Assembly: GCF_003002825.1 (NCBI RefSeq)
Contig: NZ_PVTE01000002.1
Coordinates: 248,001 to 312,000 of the forward strand
Direction of reading: 5' to 3'
Origin: Spirosoma oryzae
Lineage (GTDB): Bacteria > Bacteroidota > Bacteroidia > Cytophagales > Spirosomataceae
DNA length: 64,000 nt
Under the pieces are notes generated by a model that saw nothing but the letters and a program-made list of their open reading frames with translations, searched no databases and was not told the DNA's origin. A program made the translations under genes and the position numbers. Below, in pieces: positions 8,096 through 17,046 of this stretch (positions within the stretch are counted from its first letter, which is position 1; each line of letters opens with the position of its first letter).

Positions 8096-11000
8096 CTACC
8101 GATAGAATCCGCCGTTGTCGTAGAAGCTCCGGCGACGGCTTAGCTTCAGCTCCTGTAGGATTGACGAACGGGCGCGCAGATCGAACGAATAGTTACCGGT
8201 ACGGATGTTACTACCCGAGAATGGTGTCCAGTTGAAAGCCATCTCCCAGCAGTGCAGGTCGCGGTTGATACCGATGGTCGTCAGCGTCGGGCGTTTGTAC
8301 TGGAAGTCGTAGCCCGAACTAAACGTTACTTTCCACTTAGGCGTCAGACTCAGGTCGCCGGTCAATGTCAGGGCCTGTACGACCTGCGAGATTTCCGGGT
8401 TCAGTTTCGTCAGGCCGAAGGTATAGCTGACGTTTACTGTCCAGGGAATGTTAAAGTCGACGTACAATTCGGGGTTCTGGTTGATCGCCCGTACGGTAGC
8501 ATCGTTGACATTGACGTTCGGCACACCGTTTCCGCCAACCCCCTTCTTCTGCTTCGCCTGTTTCGGCGCAAACCGGGTACTGATATACGCCTGCATACTC
8601 GTCAGCCGCATCAGTCCCTGTCCGGCCTGTAGCGCATACACCTCCGGTACGCGCACATACTCTCTACCTGTGTAACCGGCAGCTTGCAGTATGTATTGGG
8701 AATAGCTGTTGGGTGGCAATGCCGTCAAACCGCTTGTTGCTGCCAACAGGCTATAGTAAGCTGTTCCGCCATACGGCCGGGTTGCGTACGGATCGAATGT
8801 CGACGACAGGTTGAAGCTGACGTTTTTGAAAATCTGCGTGTTGGCGCTAACGGCAATCGGTGATAGTTTGTAATCGGGTGCCAACAGGTTATAGCTACCG
8901 TTGATGCTGATATTGTCGAAGATGGGAATCTTCTTGAAGTCAGAGCCCGTTGAATCGCCCCCCCGCGCCCTGACTTTCATTTCCAACTGGTTGACAATAC
9001 CGAACGAGATAATCGCCGACTGCGTACTACCCGTACCAGAGCTACCACCCAGTCCACGAAACACAGACAATGTACGCCGGTAATCAGGTAAACCAGCTAG
9101 CGAACCCGAGTCAGGCAACGTCTGAAATAAGCCAAATACCTTATTCGTAAAATCAGGAATATAACTGAACGAAATTGAAGGCGCTACGGTGTGTCGAATG
9201 GCTTCGACTCGTTTGCCCCGCACGAAGAACGTTCCGTAAAAGCGGGTATTCGCGCTGGCGTTGACCGCGAAGTTATACGACGGAAAGAATCCTTTAGCCG
9301 TGTCGATACGCACGGCATCCTGCGCCTGCACGTACGTGTAATTCAGCTTTTTCGTAAAAATATCACCCTGTAGCGAGAAGCCGGGTGTCACGTTGATGTA
9401 CCGCATCAGCTTGATGTTCGGCAACGTGATGGGGATACTGTAGCGAGCCTGTACCACCCGATTGTTCCAGATCGCCTGGGCGTTTTGCGCGCTGAAGGCA
9501 ATCAGGTTGGGGTCCGTCACGATCCGCCCGTTCAGAATTGCCTGCGCCCGTGCCGCACTGTCAAGCGCCCGCTCGACCGTACTGACGTAGGTTACGCTGC
9601 TGTTCGTCGTAACAACCGGGAAACCTAGTCCCGTCGTGTCAACTGTCCGGCGGATGGTGTTGCTGACGGAGATCGACCCGCTGACGTCAAGGCCGAAGCG
9701 AAAACTCTCGTACCAGCGACCCGTACCGCCCCGGAGTGCGAACGGTGCGATCTGATTTAGGCCGAAGTTGAAGTCCGACGAAATATCCGTTTTCCCATTT
9801 TCCCGTGTTCCGGTCGTCGGATTCACCTGCCCGAACTGCTGATTGACGCGCAGGTTGGCCCCAAACCGGGCATACTGTCCGAGTGTCCGGCTGTATTGCA
9901 CCGACGACGCGGCTACGTTTGAGATGTACGCATTCGTACCCGTGTATGAGTTGAACTGGTTGTACGAGTTACTGCTGGCGTTCACGTTAGCCGAGAAACT
10001 ACCCCGCCCGCGCGGCACCGGCGAGTGCGCCCAGTTAATCGAAAAGTCGTTGCGGGGCTGCTGTGTCCGGTCGATCCGGTCGCCGGAGCGGTTGCGGTTG
10101 AAGGCCAGGTTGAATGAGCCGCTGTACCGGTATCGCTTGTTATAGGCCGACGACAGACCAAGACCCCAGCTACCCCGTGAATAAATTTGCCCTTTGAATT
10201 GCAGCCCGAGGTTTTCGCTAACGGCCCAGTAATAGCCCCCATCGCGCAGGTAGAACCCGCGCCCGTTTGGTTCTTCACCGTATTGCGGCACCAGCACCCC
10301 CGACACGCCGATTTCTTTCCGCTTGGGAAAGGGAAAGAAGCCAAACGGCAGACCAATCGGGAGCGGTACCTGACTGATAACTAGATTAAACGGACCGGCC
10401 ACCACCTGCTTGTTGTGGATAACCTTTAACTTACTGGCGTTGATGTGAAAGTGGGGCGTTGCGAGATTACAGGTGGTGTAAATCGCTTTCCCGATGTAAA
10501 GGTTGTCTTCCGCGTCTTTCTTTACCGATACACCGCGAATGTTCCCCTCGCCCTGTTGGGTGATAACCCCCTGAATCTTACCCTTCTTTGTCTTGAAGTT
10601 GTAGCGAATTTCTTTGGTATCGTATTTGCCCTCGCCATCCTGGAAGATAGGCTGGCCGATGTTTTTCTTCAGCGTCGAATCATACCGGCCACGGGCATAT
10701 ACTTCGTTAGTAATGTAATTGAGCCGGATGTACGCTGCTTTCAGTGATATGTCGCCGTAGATAACGCTGGCATCACCAAACAGTTCGACCGTCTGTCCGT
10801 CGGCCAGGTAAATGGTGGAGTCTTTCGCCTGATATTTGACCGTCGTTTGAAAAGCGGCATCGCCGGTACTGTCTTTTCTGGCAACACGGGTAGTGTCCCC
10901 TACCCGACCGGTCAGGCTCTGCGGCAATACTACGTTGGGCGAAACGATGCCCGGCGTCAGCACGGTTTTGGGTTGAATCGGACGGATAGCCCCCGGAGTT

Positions 11001-11122
11001 GCCTTGCCCGCCGTGGTTGTCGACGCTGGTTTAGTCTGCCCAAACGCACCGACTGCCCAGCACAGGCTGGTCAGGCAGAGGAGCAGGCGAGAAAGCGTCA
11101 CAGGAATTCGGTTGGGCCGCAC
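8096..11122 (-). CDS. lptD: LptD-like outer-membrane LPS assembly protein
   Basis: 1008 residues. A signal peptide (LLLCLTSLCWAVGAFGQ) is followed by an OstA/LptA-like beta-jellyroll (about 90-240, containing DGQTVELFGDASVIYGD) and a long beta-barrel rich in aromatic strands that begins at SGVLVPQYGEEPNGRGFYLR. Bacteroidota LptD proteins place lipopolysaccharide in the outer leaflet of the outer membrane. The divergent neighbours, an amidase and an MlaD-like protein, are also envelope genes. On the minus strand TACCTTTG (11200-11193) upstream is a possible -7 element, though no -33 partner is clear. Confidence 0.85.
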   Translation of the reverse strand: MRPNRIPVTLSRLLLCLTSLCWAVGAFGQTKPASTTTAGKATPGAIRPIQPKTVLTPGIVSPNVVLPQSLTGRVGDTTRVARKDSTGDAAFQTTVKYQAKDSTIYLADGQTVELFGDASVIYGDISLKAAYIRLNYITNEVYARGRYDSTLKKNIGQPIFQDGEGKYDTKEIRYNFKTKKGKIQGVITQQGEGNIRGVSVKKDAEDNLYIGKAIYTTCNLATPHFHINASKLKVIHNKQVVAGPFNLVISQVPLPIGLPFGFFPFPKRKEIGVSGVLVPQYGEEPNGRGFYLRDGGYYWAVSENLGLQFKGQIYSRGSWGLGLSSAYNKRYRYSGSFNLAFNRNRSGDRIDRTQQPRNDFSINWAHSPVPRGRGSFSANVNASSNSYNQFNSYTGTNAYISNVAASSVQYSRTLGQYARFGANLRVNQQFGQVNPTTGTRENGKTDISSDFNFGLNQIAPFALRGGTGRWYESFRFGLDVSGSISVSNTIRRTVDTTGLGFPVVTTNSSVTYVSTVERALDSAARAQAILNGRIVTDPNLIAFSAQNAQAIWNNRVVQARYSIPITLPNIKLMRYINVTPGFSLQGDIFTKKLNYTYVQAQDAVRIDTAKGFFPSYNFAVNASANTRFYGTFFVRGKRVEAIRHTVAPSISFSYIPDFTNKVFGLFQTLPDSGSLAGLPDYRRTLSVFRGLGGSSGTGSTQSAIISFGIVNQLEMKVRARGGDSTGSDFKKIPIFDNISINGSYNLLAPDYKLSPIAVSANTQIFKNVSFNLSSTFDPYATRPYGGTAYYSLLAATSGLTALPPNSYSQYILQAAGYTGREYVRVPEVYALQAGQGLMRLTSMQAYISTRFAPKQAKQKKGVGGNGVPNVNVNDATVRAINQNPELYVDFNIPWTVNVSYTFGLTKLNPEISQVVQALTLTGDLSLTPKWKVTFSSGYDFQYKRPTLTTIGINRDLHCWEMAFNWTPFSGSNIRTGNYSFDLRARSSILQELKLSRRRSFYDNGGFYR

Positions 11123-11133
11123 AATAAGGTCGG

Positions 11134-11166
11134 TTTGTTGCTATTTTATTAAAAAATTTATATTTG
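11134..11166 (+). promoter_or_regulatory. Candidate promoter of the amidase gene
   Basis: TTG at 11138-11140, an 18-nt spacer and TATATTTG at 11159-11166, a full match to the Bacteroidota promoter pattern. Predicted transcription starts about 55 nt before the TTG codon at 11228. Confidence 0.55.
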
Positions 11167-11227
11167 CTACAAGGCCAGATGCCAGTAGTCTACAAAGGTA
11201 TCGCCCATCCGTTATCCTGCTATCGAC

Positions 11228-12139
11228 TTGAAACGTTTTGTCCTGTTAAATATTATTAAAGCAGCAGGCTCGTCAGGAGCCGGTCTGTCCCCCGGAATAG
11301 TAACAACGCTGTTGCTCACTTCCGGCTCTGTTCTGGCGCTCACGCTCCTGTCGTTCCGCCCCGTTTTGCCGGTCGGTCTGCCACAGGATATTGTTCAGCA
11401 GACCACACCAGCCGATACAGAATCCGTACCAAACAAACTACGGACGGTGGTACTCGACGCGGGTCATGGTGGCAAGGACCCCGGTACGCACGGTCGCAAG
11501 GTAACCGAGAAACGCATCGTTCTCGAACTGGTACTGGCCCTTGGCCGACGTATCAGGGAAGAGATGCCCGGCGTCAGGGTTATTTACACCCGTTCGGGCG
11601 ACCGGTTCATTGAGCTGGCGGAACGGTCGGCCATCGCCAACCGAAATCGCGCCGACCTGTTTATCTCGATCCACTGCAACGCCAGCCCGACCTCGCACAA
11701 GGTATACGGGACGGAAACGTATACGATGGGGCTGCACAAAACGGAGGGTAACCTGGACGTAGCCAAACGGGAGAACGCGGTTATTCTCAAAGAAGCCAAC
11801 TACCAGCAAACCTACAAAGGCTTCAACCCGAACTCGCCATTGGCGCACATCATGCTGGCTAACTACCAGCACGCGTTCATGGGCAGCAGTATCAACTTCG
11901 CTGAAAAGGTAGAGCGCAGTTTCCGACGCAACGCCGATCGCAAGAGCAATGGCGTCAAGCAGGCGGGTTTCCTGGTGTTATGGCGTACGGCCATGCCCAG
12001 CGTACTGATCGAAACCGGGTATCTGACCAACCCAACCGAAGAAGATTTCCTGATAACAGAAGAAGGCCAAGCCGAAATTACGGGTGCCATTTATCGCGCG
12101 CTGGCGCAGTACAAGGAAGAAGTCGAATCGGCCAATTAA
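11228..12139 (+). CDS. N-acetylmuramoyl-L-alanine amidase (Amidase_3)
   Basis: 303 residues starting with TTG at 11228; no in-frame ATG gives a complete N-terminus. A membrane or signal segment (about 22-45) precedes the Amidase_3 domain. Zinc and catalytic residues are in VLDAGHGG (His), FIELAERSAIANR (Glu), SIHCNAS (His) and VLIETGYLTN (Glu). The enzyme cleaves the bond between muramic acid and the stem peptide in the periplasm. It is followed by the MlaD-like gene on the same strand, a pairing I recall as common in this phylum. Confidence 0.92.
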   Translation: MKRFVLLNIIKAAGSSGAGLSPGIVTTLLLTSGSVLALTLLSFRPVLPVGLPQDIVQQTTPADTESVPNKLRTVVLDAGHGGKDPGTHGRKVTEKRIVLELVLALGRRIREEMPGVRVIYTRSGDRFIELAERSAIANRNRADLFISIHCNASPTSHKVYGTETYTMGLHKTEGNLDVAKRENAVILKEANYQQTYKGFNPNSPLAHIMLANYQHAFMGSSINFAEKVERSFRRNADRKSNGVKQAGFLVLWRTAMPSVLIETGYLTNPTEEDFLITEEGQAEITGAIYRALAQYKEEVESAN

Positions 12140-12294
12140 TGCGTCCCAAGGCCCTGTCTGCGGCCATAAGCCCGATGGGCACAGCGCTCGCTCTCACCTT
12201 TTTGCGTATATACCGGGACAAATAGCCCACCAACTTGGTTATACAAAGGCCAGTCTGGCTGCGGTCTCCGGGCCGGTATCACCATCATACACGC

Positions 12295-13308
12295 ATGAAA
12301 TTTTCTAAAGAGATCAAAGTTGGGTTGCTGGCGGTGGTTTCGCTGCTAATGCTCTATTTCGGATTCAACTTTCTCAAAGGCTCCGATTTTTTCTCCTCCA
12401 CCAATACATACAAAGCTATTTACGATAACGTCGACGGGCTAACCCCGTCGAACCCGATTCGTATCAACGGGCTATCGGTTGGGCAGGTCAAAAGCGTCGA
12501 GATTCTACAGGACCAGGGCAACAAGTTGCTGGTGACGCTGGAGCTGAACAAAGAAATTCGGGTTACGCAGGGTTCACGCGCTGTATTGGCCGATGATGGG
12601 CTGCTGGGCGGCAAGCTGATTCGACTGGTTATCAACCCCGGCCGACCAGAGCTGGAAAGCGGTGGTACGCTGGTAGCCGCTCGTGAGTCAGGTCTGTCGG
12701 CGCTGATTCGGGAACGGACGCTGCCCGTACTGAACAACGTCGATTCGCTGACGTATCAGTTGAATAAAATCGTCGGTCAGTTCGATCAGACGGGAATTAT
12801 CCTGAACAAAACACTGGCAAGCGCCAACGGAGCCGTCGGTACACTCGATCTGACAATTGCCGAAAACCGGGCTGGCCTGCGGACGGCACTGGCGAACGTA
12901 AACCAACTGGCGCGTTCGTTCGACGAAACCGAAAAGAAGCTGAACCCGATTCTCGACAAGGCCGATTCATTCGCCGACTCACTGCAAAAACTGGAACTCC
13001 GGCAGACGCTCACGACGGTCAACAAAACGATCGACAACATGCAGAAGCTGCTGGGTAGTATCGAACAGGGACGTGGTTCACTGGGTAAGCTGACGACCGA
13101 CGAAGCGTTGTACAAAAATGTCAACGCGACGACGGCGAACATGGCCCTGCTGCTGGCCGACCTGCGTCAGAACCCCAAGCGGTACGTTCATTTTTCGCTC
13201 TTTGGCAAGAAGGACAAGGACAAGCCGCCCGTTGCGCAGCCCGGTAGCATGACGATTACGACGTCGACGGTCACGACAACGAACATCGACTCGACCAGGA
13301 ATCAGTAG
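12295..13308 (+). CDS. MlaD/MCE-family lipid transport protein
   Basis: 337 residues from the ATG at 12295 (MKFSKEIKVGLLAVVSLLML). One N-terminal membrane helix (8-26) anchors an MCE domain (about 35-120; YDNVDGLTPSNPIRINGLSVG and the DDGLLGGKLI block). The rest is helical, as in periplasmic MCE proteins that bridge inner and outer membranes. MlaD-type proteins bind phospholipids for an ABC transporter; the permease and ATPase are not in this window. It follows the amidase by 155 bp and ends at a terminator at 13390. Confidence 0.9.
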   Translation: MKFSKEIKVGLLAVVSLLMLYFGFNFLKGSDFFSSTNTYKAIYDNVDGLTPSNPIRINGLSVGQVKSVEILQDQGNKLLVTLELNKEIRVTQGSRAVLADDGLLGGKLIRLVINPGRPELESGGTLVAARESGLSALIRERTLPVLNNVDSLTYQLNKIVGQFDQTGIILNKTLASANGAVGTLDLTIAENRAGLRTALANVNQLARSFDETEKKLNPILDKADSFADSLQKLELRQTLTTVNKTIDNMQKLLGSIEQGRGSLGKLTTDEALYKNVNATTANMALLLADLRQNPKRYVHFSLFGKKDKDKPPVAQPGSMTITTSTVTTTNIDSTRNQ

Positions 13309-13389
13309 ACAAAATGCAATTCTGGTTTATTAGCTTGCAACGACGGCCTGTCTTGTAGACACACAAACCAAAACAGTACCCTGACATTG

Positions 13390-13421
13390 GCCGGTTCACC
13401 GCATGGGAGCCGGCTTTTTTT
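13390..13421 (+). terminator. Terminator of the MlaD-like gene
   Basis: An 8-bp stem (13390-13397 with 13407-13414, one G-T pair), 9-nt loop and seven T. It ends 23 bp before the next ATG, which argues against the longer upstream start for the following gene. Confidence 0.8.
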
Positions 13422-13443
13422 ATTCCTTCATCACGAACACACA

Positions 13444-15066
13444 ATGGATTCGATTACGCAACTACACGACCGCGAAGCCCAGACTCGACTGGGTGGCGGA
13501 CAAAAAAAAATTGACGATCAGCACAAAAAAGGCAAACTCACAGCCCGCGAACGGATTGACTACCTGACCGACGACAGCATGCCGTTTGTCGAGGTTGGCC
13601 TGTTTGCCGGTGAGGATATGTACGCCGAACACGGTGGCTGTCCGTCGGGCGGTGTCATCGTCGGCATGGGCTACATCGCCGGGCGGCAGTGCGTGATCGT
13701 TGCCAACGACGCGACGGTGAAAGCCGGTGCCTGGTTTCCGATTACGGCGAAGAAGAACCTACGGGCTCAGGAGATAGCCATGGAAAATCGCCTGCCCATT
13801 GTCTACCTGGTCGACAGTGCGGGGGTGTACCTGCCGCTGCAAAATGAGGTGTTCGCCGACAAGGACCACTTCGGCCGTATGTTCCGCAACAACGCGCACC
13901 TGTCAGCAATGGGCGTGTTGCAGGTAGCGGCCGTGATGGGAAGTTGCGTAGCGGGCGGGGCTTACTTGCCAGCTATGTCCGACGAAACGCTGATCGTGGA
14001 AGGTACGGGTTCTATTTTTCTAGCGGGTCCGTATCTGGTCCGGGCGTCGATTGGCGAAGACGTCGATGCTGAAACGCTGGGGGGCGCGGTCACCCATACC
14101 GATATTTCGGGCGTGATCGACCACCGTTACCCGGACGATAAAAATTGCCTGGACGCCATCAAACGTATTTTCGAGAAAACGGGCCATGCTGACAAAGCAG
14201 GCTTCGACCGCGTGCAGCCCGCCCCACCCACCAAAGACCCGGCCGAGATACTGACGCTGCTACCCGCCGACCGGACCAAGCCCTACGACATGCGCGAAAT
14301 TCTCGATCGTCTGCTCGATGAGTCCGCATTTGACGAATATAAGCCGGGCTACGGGCAGTCGCTGCTATGCGGTTACGGTCGTATCGACGGTTGGGCAGTC
14401 GGAATCGTAGCCAATCAACGGAAGGTTGTGAAAGCGAAAGGCCGGACCGGACCCGGAACGCCGGACCGACCCTACGAGATGCAGATGGGGGGTGTCATTT
14501 ACGCCGATGCTGCCGACAAAGCGGCTCGTTTCATCATGGTCTGCAACCAAAAACGCATTCCGCTGGTGTTTCTACAGGATGTTTCGGGCTTTATGGTCGG
14601 CAGCCGGGCTGAGCAAGGCGGTATTATTAAAGACGGTGCCAAGATGGTTAGTGCGATGGCCAATTCGGTCGTACCGAAATTTACAGTCGTGGTGGGTAAT
14701 TCGTACGGAGCGGGTAATTACGCCATGTGCGGCAAAGCTTACGACCCTCGGCTGATGCTGGCCTGGCCCACGGCGCAGATGGCCGTTATGAGTGGCGCTT
14801 CAGCAGCTAAGACACTACTTCAGATTCAGGTCGCGTCGCAGAAAGCGAAGGGACAACCCATGACGCCTGACGAAGAGCAGGCGCAGCTTCAAAAGATAAC
14901 GGATCAATATAACGCCCAGCTGTCGCCCTACTATGCGGCCGCCCGTCTTTGGGTCGATGCGGTTATCGATCCGCTCGATACACGCACCATTCTGTCGGAA
15001 GGCATTGCTGCCGCCAACAACGCCCCAATTACCAAACCGTTTTCTGTTGGAGTGATACAGACGTAG
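13444..15066 (+). CDS. Acyl-CoA carboxylase carboxyltransferase (beta) subunit
   Basis: 540 residues from the ATG at 13444; an upstream in-frame start would lie inside a terminator. Two crotonase-like carboxyltransferase halves are visible: KLTARERIDYL and CPSGGVIVGMGYI in the first, and a second containing FLQDVSGFMVGSRAEQGGII and VVGNSYGAGNYAMCG. The AMENRLPIVYLVDSAGVYLP stretch resembles methylcrotonyl-CoA carboxylase (leucine breakdown) more than propionyl-CoA carboxylase; that is inference. The biotin carboxylase/BCCP partner is not in the window. Confidence 0.9.
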   Translation: MDSITQLHDREAQTRLGGGQKKIDDQHKKGKLTARERIDYLTDDSMPFVEVGLFAGEDMYAEHGGCPSGGVIVGMGYIAGRQCVIVANDATVKAGAWFPITAKKNLRAQEIAMENRLPIVYLVDSAGVYLPLQNEVFADKDHFGRMFRNNAHLSAMGVLQVAAVMGSCVAGGAYLPAMSDETLIVEGTGSIFLAGPYLVRASIGEDVDAETLGGAVTHTDISGVIDHRYPDDKNCLDAIKRIFEKTGHADKAGFDRVQPAPPTKDPAEILTLLPADRTKPYDMREILDRLLDESAFDEYKPGYGQSLLCGYGRIDGWAVGIVANQRKVVKAKGRTGPGTPDRPYEMQMGGVIYADAADKAARFIMVCNQKRIPLVFLQDVSGFMVGSRAEQGGIIKDGAKMVSAMANSVVPKFTVVVGNSYGAGNYAMCGKAYDPRLMLAWPTAQMAVMSGASAAKTLLQIQVASQKAKGQPMTPDEEQAQLQKITDQYNAQLSPYYAAARLWVDAVIDPLDTRTILSEGIAAANNAPITKPFSVGVIQT

Positions 15067-15067
15067 G

Positions 15068-15169
15068 GTAGCCTGGACCTCCAGGTCCGGGTGGCCGTCA
15101 GGCCAACTGCGCAAGGCGGATGCCAACAGGCCGCTGGTGCGCCCACCCGGACGTGGACGTCCAGGCTAC
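15068..15169. repeat. 27-bp imperfect inverted repeat at a convergent junction
   Basis: Arms 15068-15094 and 15143-15169 match at 25 of 27 positions and enclose 48 nt. The left arm also holds an internal palindrome (GGACCT, CC, AGGTCC). It lies between the convergent carboxyltransferase and Kazal genes. It may act as a terminator or be a REP-like mobile repeat; there is no T run. Confidence 0.75.
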
Positions 15170-15199
15170 ATCCATGCTAGCTACCCGAAACCTGTTTTT

Positions 15200-15409
15200 T
15201 TACTTCCCACACGCACCCGCTACATAGCGAATACCAGCGCATTGGGCGACACAGGCGTTTGCGTAGGTTCGGCCGTCACAGCCACAAACAGGATTAAATA
15301 CGTATGGGCAGGCGCAGGTATCCGTTCCAGGGATGCAATCCGGCTCGACATCCTTGCGGCAACCGGCCCCTATTCCAAGAAACACCAATAACACAAGTAA
15401 CTGACGCAT
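15200..15409 (-). CDS. Kazal-domain lipoprotein
   Basis: A 69-residue protein. A hydrophobic signal ([13 protein letters not shown]) ends at Cys17, a likely lipidation site, followed by a short linker and one Kazal-type domain: [20 protein letters not shown] and then NACVAQCAG. The pattern fits a Kazal serine-protease inhibitor fold, probably displayed on a membrane. A target protease cannot be inferred. It is monocistronic, 53 bp downstream of the cytochrome gene on the same strand. Confidence 0.8.
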   Translation of the reverse strand: MRQLLVLLVFLGIGAGCRKDVEPDCIPGTDTCACPYVFNPVCGCDGRTYANACVAQCAGIRYVAGACGK

Positions 15410-15462
15410 AGCTATCTTTTTTTGCTATGAGCCCGACTACGATCGATTCGTTGGAAGACTAT

Positions 15463-15891
15463 TTACTTTTTCCCCCGCAACGCCTTCACTTCTTCCGGTT
15501 TGATTTCACTGGCCTTGTTGCCAAAGCTGCTTCGGATATAGGTTAGCACATCCGCCAGTTGCTGGTCTGTCAGGAAATCGTGGGCAGGCATGACGTTATC
15601 ATAGGTTTCACCATCGATTTCCTGCCCCTGCAACCCTTTCAGCAGTACGTTGATAAGCCGCGTTTTATCGCCCGTCACCCAATCGACGTTGCGCAGGGGC
15701 GGGTTCAGGTTCGGCACGCCCGATCCGTTAGCCTGGTGGCAGGTCAGGCAGTGCTGCTCGTAAATCGTCTGTCCCGGCGATTTGACGGCGGTCGTAGTGG
15801 CCTTTGAAGCTGGTGGTGTCGTGACCGGTTTTGTCTGTGCCAGCGAAACAGTCACGAACAGCGAGGCAATGAGCGTAGCAATGGATTTCAT
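15463..15891 (-). CDS. c-type cytochrome
   Basis: 142 residues with a signal peptide (MKSIATLIASLFVTVSLAQ), a low-complexity Pro/Thr/Ala/Lys linker and one cytochrome c domain: haem-binding CLTCH and a distal Met probably in DNVMPAHDFLTDQQLADVL. It should carry electrons in the periplasm, either as a free carrier or as a partner of an alcohol/sugar dehydrogenase. It lies 18 bp downstream of gldD and is likely cotranscribed with it. Confidence 0.92.
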   Translation of the reverse strand: MKSIATLIASLFVTVSLAQTKPVTTPPASKATTTAVKSPGQTIYEQHCLTCHQANGSGVPNLNPPLRNVDWVTGDKTRLINVLLKGLQGQEIDGETYDNVMPAHDFLTDQQLADVLTYIRSSFGNKASEIKPEEVKALRGKK

Positions 15892-15909
15892 ACGTGTTGA
15901 GTCAATGCC

Positions 15910-16494
15910 TTACTTCTTACGCCATTTCAGCGTGTTCAGCAGGTGCAGTATATCGTGACGAATGTAGGTGATAATCGGCTGTAGTGAGTCGTTGTCGGTT
16001 GCCGTATTAAAATACAATGCCCCCCGTAGAAAGTTTGTCGTTGAGTCCGTCGTGACGAACTGCACCTGGCTCGGCACCTCCCCCGCCAGGTCAATCAGGC
16101 TAGCTTCCAGCCCCGACTTAAGTCGGATCTTTCGCTGCTCAATCGAATACGCCTTGACGTTGTGTCGGGCCGCCAGCTTATACGAGTCTTCCAGCATCGC
16201 GCGCAGCCGGTTCACATCGTTCCGGACGGGCTTGTAGGTTAGCTGAACGCTGGCATGAAAAGCCGGATAGTTGACAAAAATCCAGTCTGGTTCCGAGCGG
16301 GCAAACGTATCGGGCAGAATACGGGCAATCTGATTATACTCGAACTGATACGGGTGCGTCGGTTCCAGCGGTTTGTAGCGGGCAATGGGCAAATCAATTC
16401 GAGGATAACCCTTTGGTTTGGGAACGTACGAATCGCTGGCGTCGCTGCCACAGGAAGCCAACAGGGCAATGAACAAAACGGGAAAGTAACGCAT
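15910..16494 (-). CDS. gldD: Gliding motility lipoprotein GldD
   Basis: 194 residues with a lipoprotein signal (FPVLFIALLASC, Cys15) followed by the GldD hallmark PKPKGYPRIDLP and the rest of the family core (WIFVNYPAFHASVQLTYKP). GldD is an outer-envelope lipoprotein needed for gliding and type IX secretion in Flavobacterium. This agrees with the type IX cargo gene at 4.5-6.5 kb. It shares a transcription unit with the downstream cytochrome. Confidence 0.92.
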   Translation of the reverse strand: MRYFPVLFIALLASCGSDASDSYVPKPKGYPRIDLPIARYKPLEPTHPYQFEYNQIARILPDTFARSEPDWIFVNYPAFHASVQLTYKPVRNDVNRLRAMLEDSYKLAARHNVKAYSIEQRKIRLKSGLEASLIDLAGEVPSQVQFVTTDSTTNFLRGALYFNTATDNDSLQPIITYIRHDILHLLNTLKWRKK

Positions 16495-16520
16495 AGTGGC
16501 TGAATCGGTACGCTATCAAC

Positions 16521-16550
16521 GAAAAAGCCCGGCCATTTGGTGCCGGGCTT
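16521..16550 (-). terminator. Terminator downstream of the 96-residue protein gene
   Basis: A 9-bp stem (16525-16533 with 16542-16550); read on the minus strand it is followed by a T run (16526-16522). Confidence 0.85.
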
Positions 16551-16567
16551 CGCACGAAACGCTACGA

Positions 16568-16858
16568 CTACGCGTTAACGTCGGCCATTTCCTCCTCACG
16601 GACGGGTTGCCCCATCAGCGTGGCAAAGCGGTTGATATTAAACGTCGGCTCAAACCATACTTCCCCCATCACAGGGTGCTTGACAGGCACGTCGGGGTTT
16701 TGAATTTCATTGAGCAATACGCCGGTTTCGCCGGTCGTATGCCGTTTCACCTGACGGATGGTATACAGCTGATCTTTTTTGGGTATAGTGATCCCAAACT
16801 CGGCATAGAATGCAAGTACGGGAGCCGGAAATTTGTCGTTAGTGCAAATAACGTCCAT
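16568..16858 (-). CDS. Conserved small protein of unknown function
   Basis: 96 residues, soluble, no signal peptide. It begins MDVICTNDKFPAPVLAFYAE, followed by a KKDQLYTIRQVKRHTTGETG segment and a PVKHPVMGEVWFEPTFNINR segment. I recall similar short proteins in Bacteroidota genomes but know no function. It has its own terminator and an independent gap upstream, so it is a separate transcription unit. Confidence 0.7.
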   Translation of the reverse strand: MDVICTNDKFPAPVLAFYAEFGITIPKKDQLYTIRQVKRHTTGETGVLLNEIQNPDVPVKHPVMGEVWFEPTFNINRFATLMGQPVREEEMADVNA

Positions 16859-16990
16859 GACGAACTACTGGGATATAAGTCGGATGCAAAGTTACAACGC
16901 ATCTGTGCCTGTTTCAGTTTAAAAACGCCTGAGTAATACGTAGTTCTCGCTTATATGGCAACAAGGGGCCGTTCCTTCATAGTTTCTGTT

Positions 16991-17019
16991 ATAAAAACAA
17001 AACACCCGGTTTTGCCGGG
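16991..17019 (-). terminator. Weak terminator downstream of the AIM24-like gene
   Basis: A 5-6 bp GC stem (17005-17009 with 17015-17019), followed on the minus strand by TGTTTTGTTTTTA. It lies 28 nt after the stop of the AIM24-family gene. Confidence 0.6.
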
Positions 17020-17046
17020 CGCTCGCTACGTGTATTACTATACGGT

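Noticed and set aside
13387..13443. Upstream extension of the acyl-CoA carboxyltransferase
   Set aside because: It runs through an intrinsic terminator of the previous gene; the ATG at 13444 gives the family-typical start.
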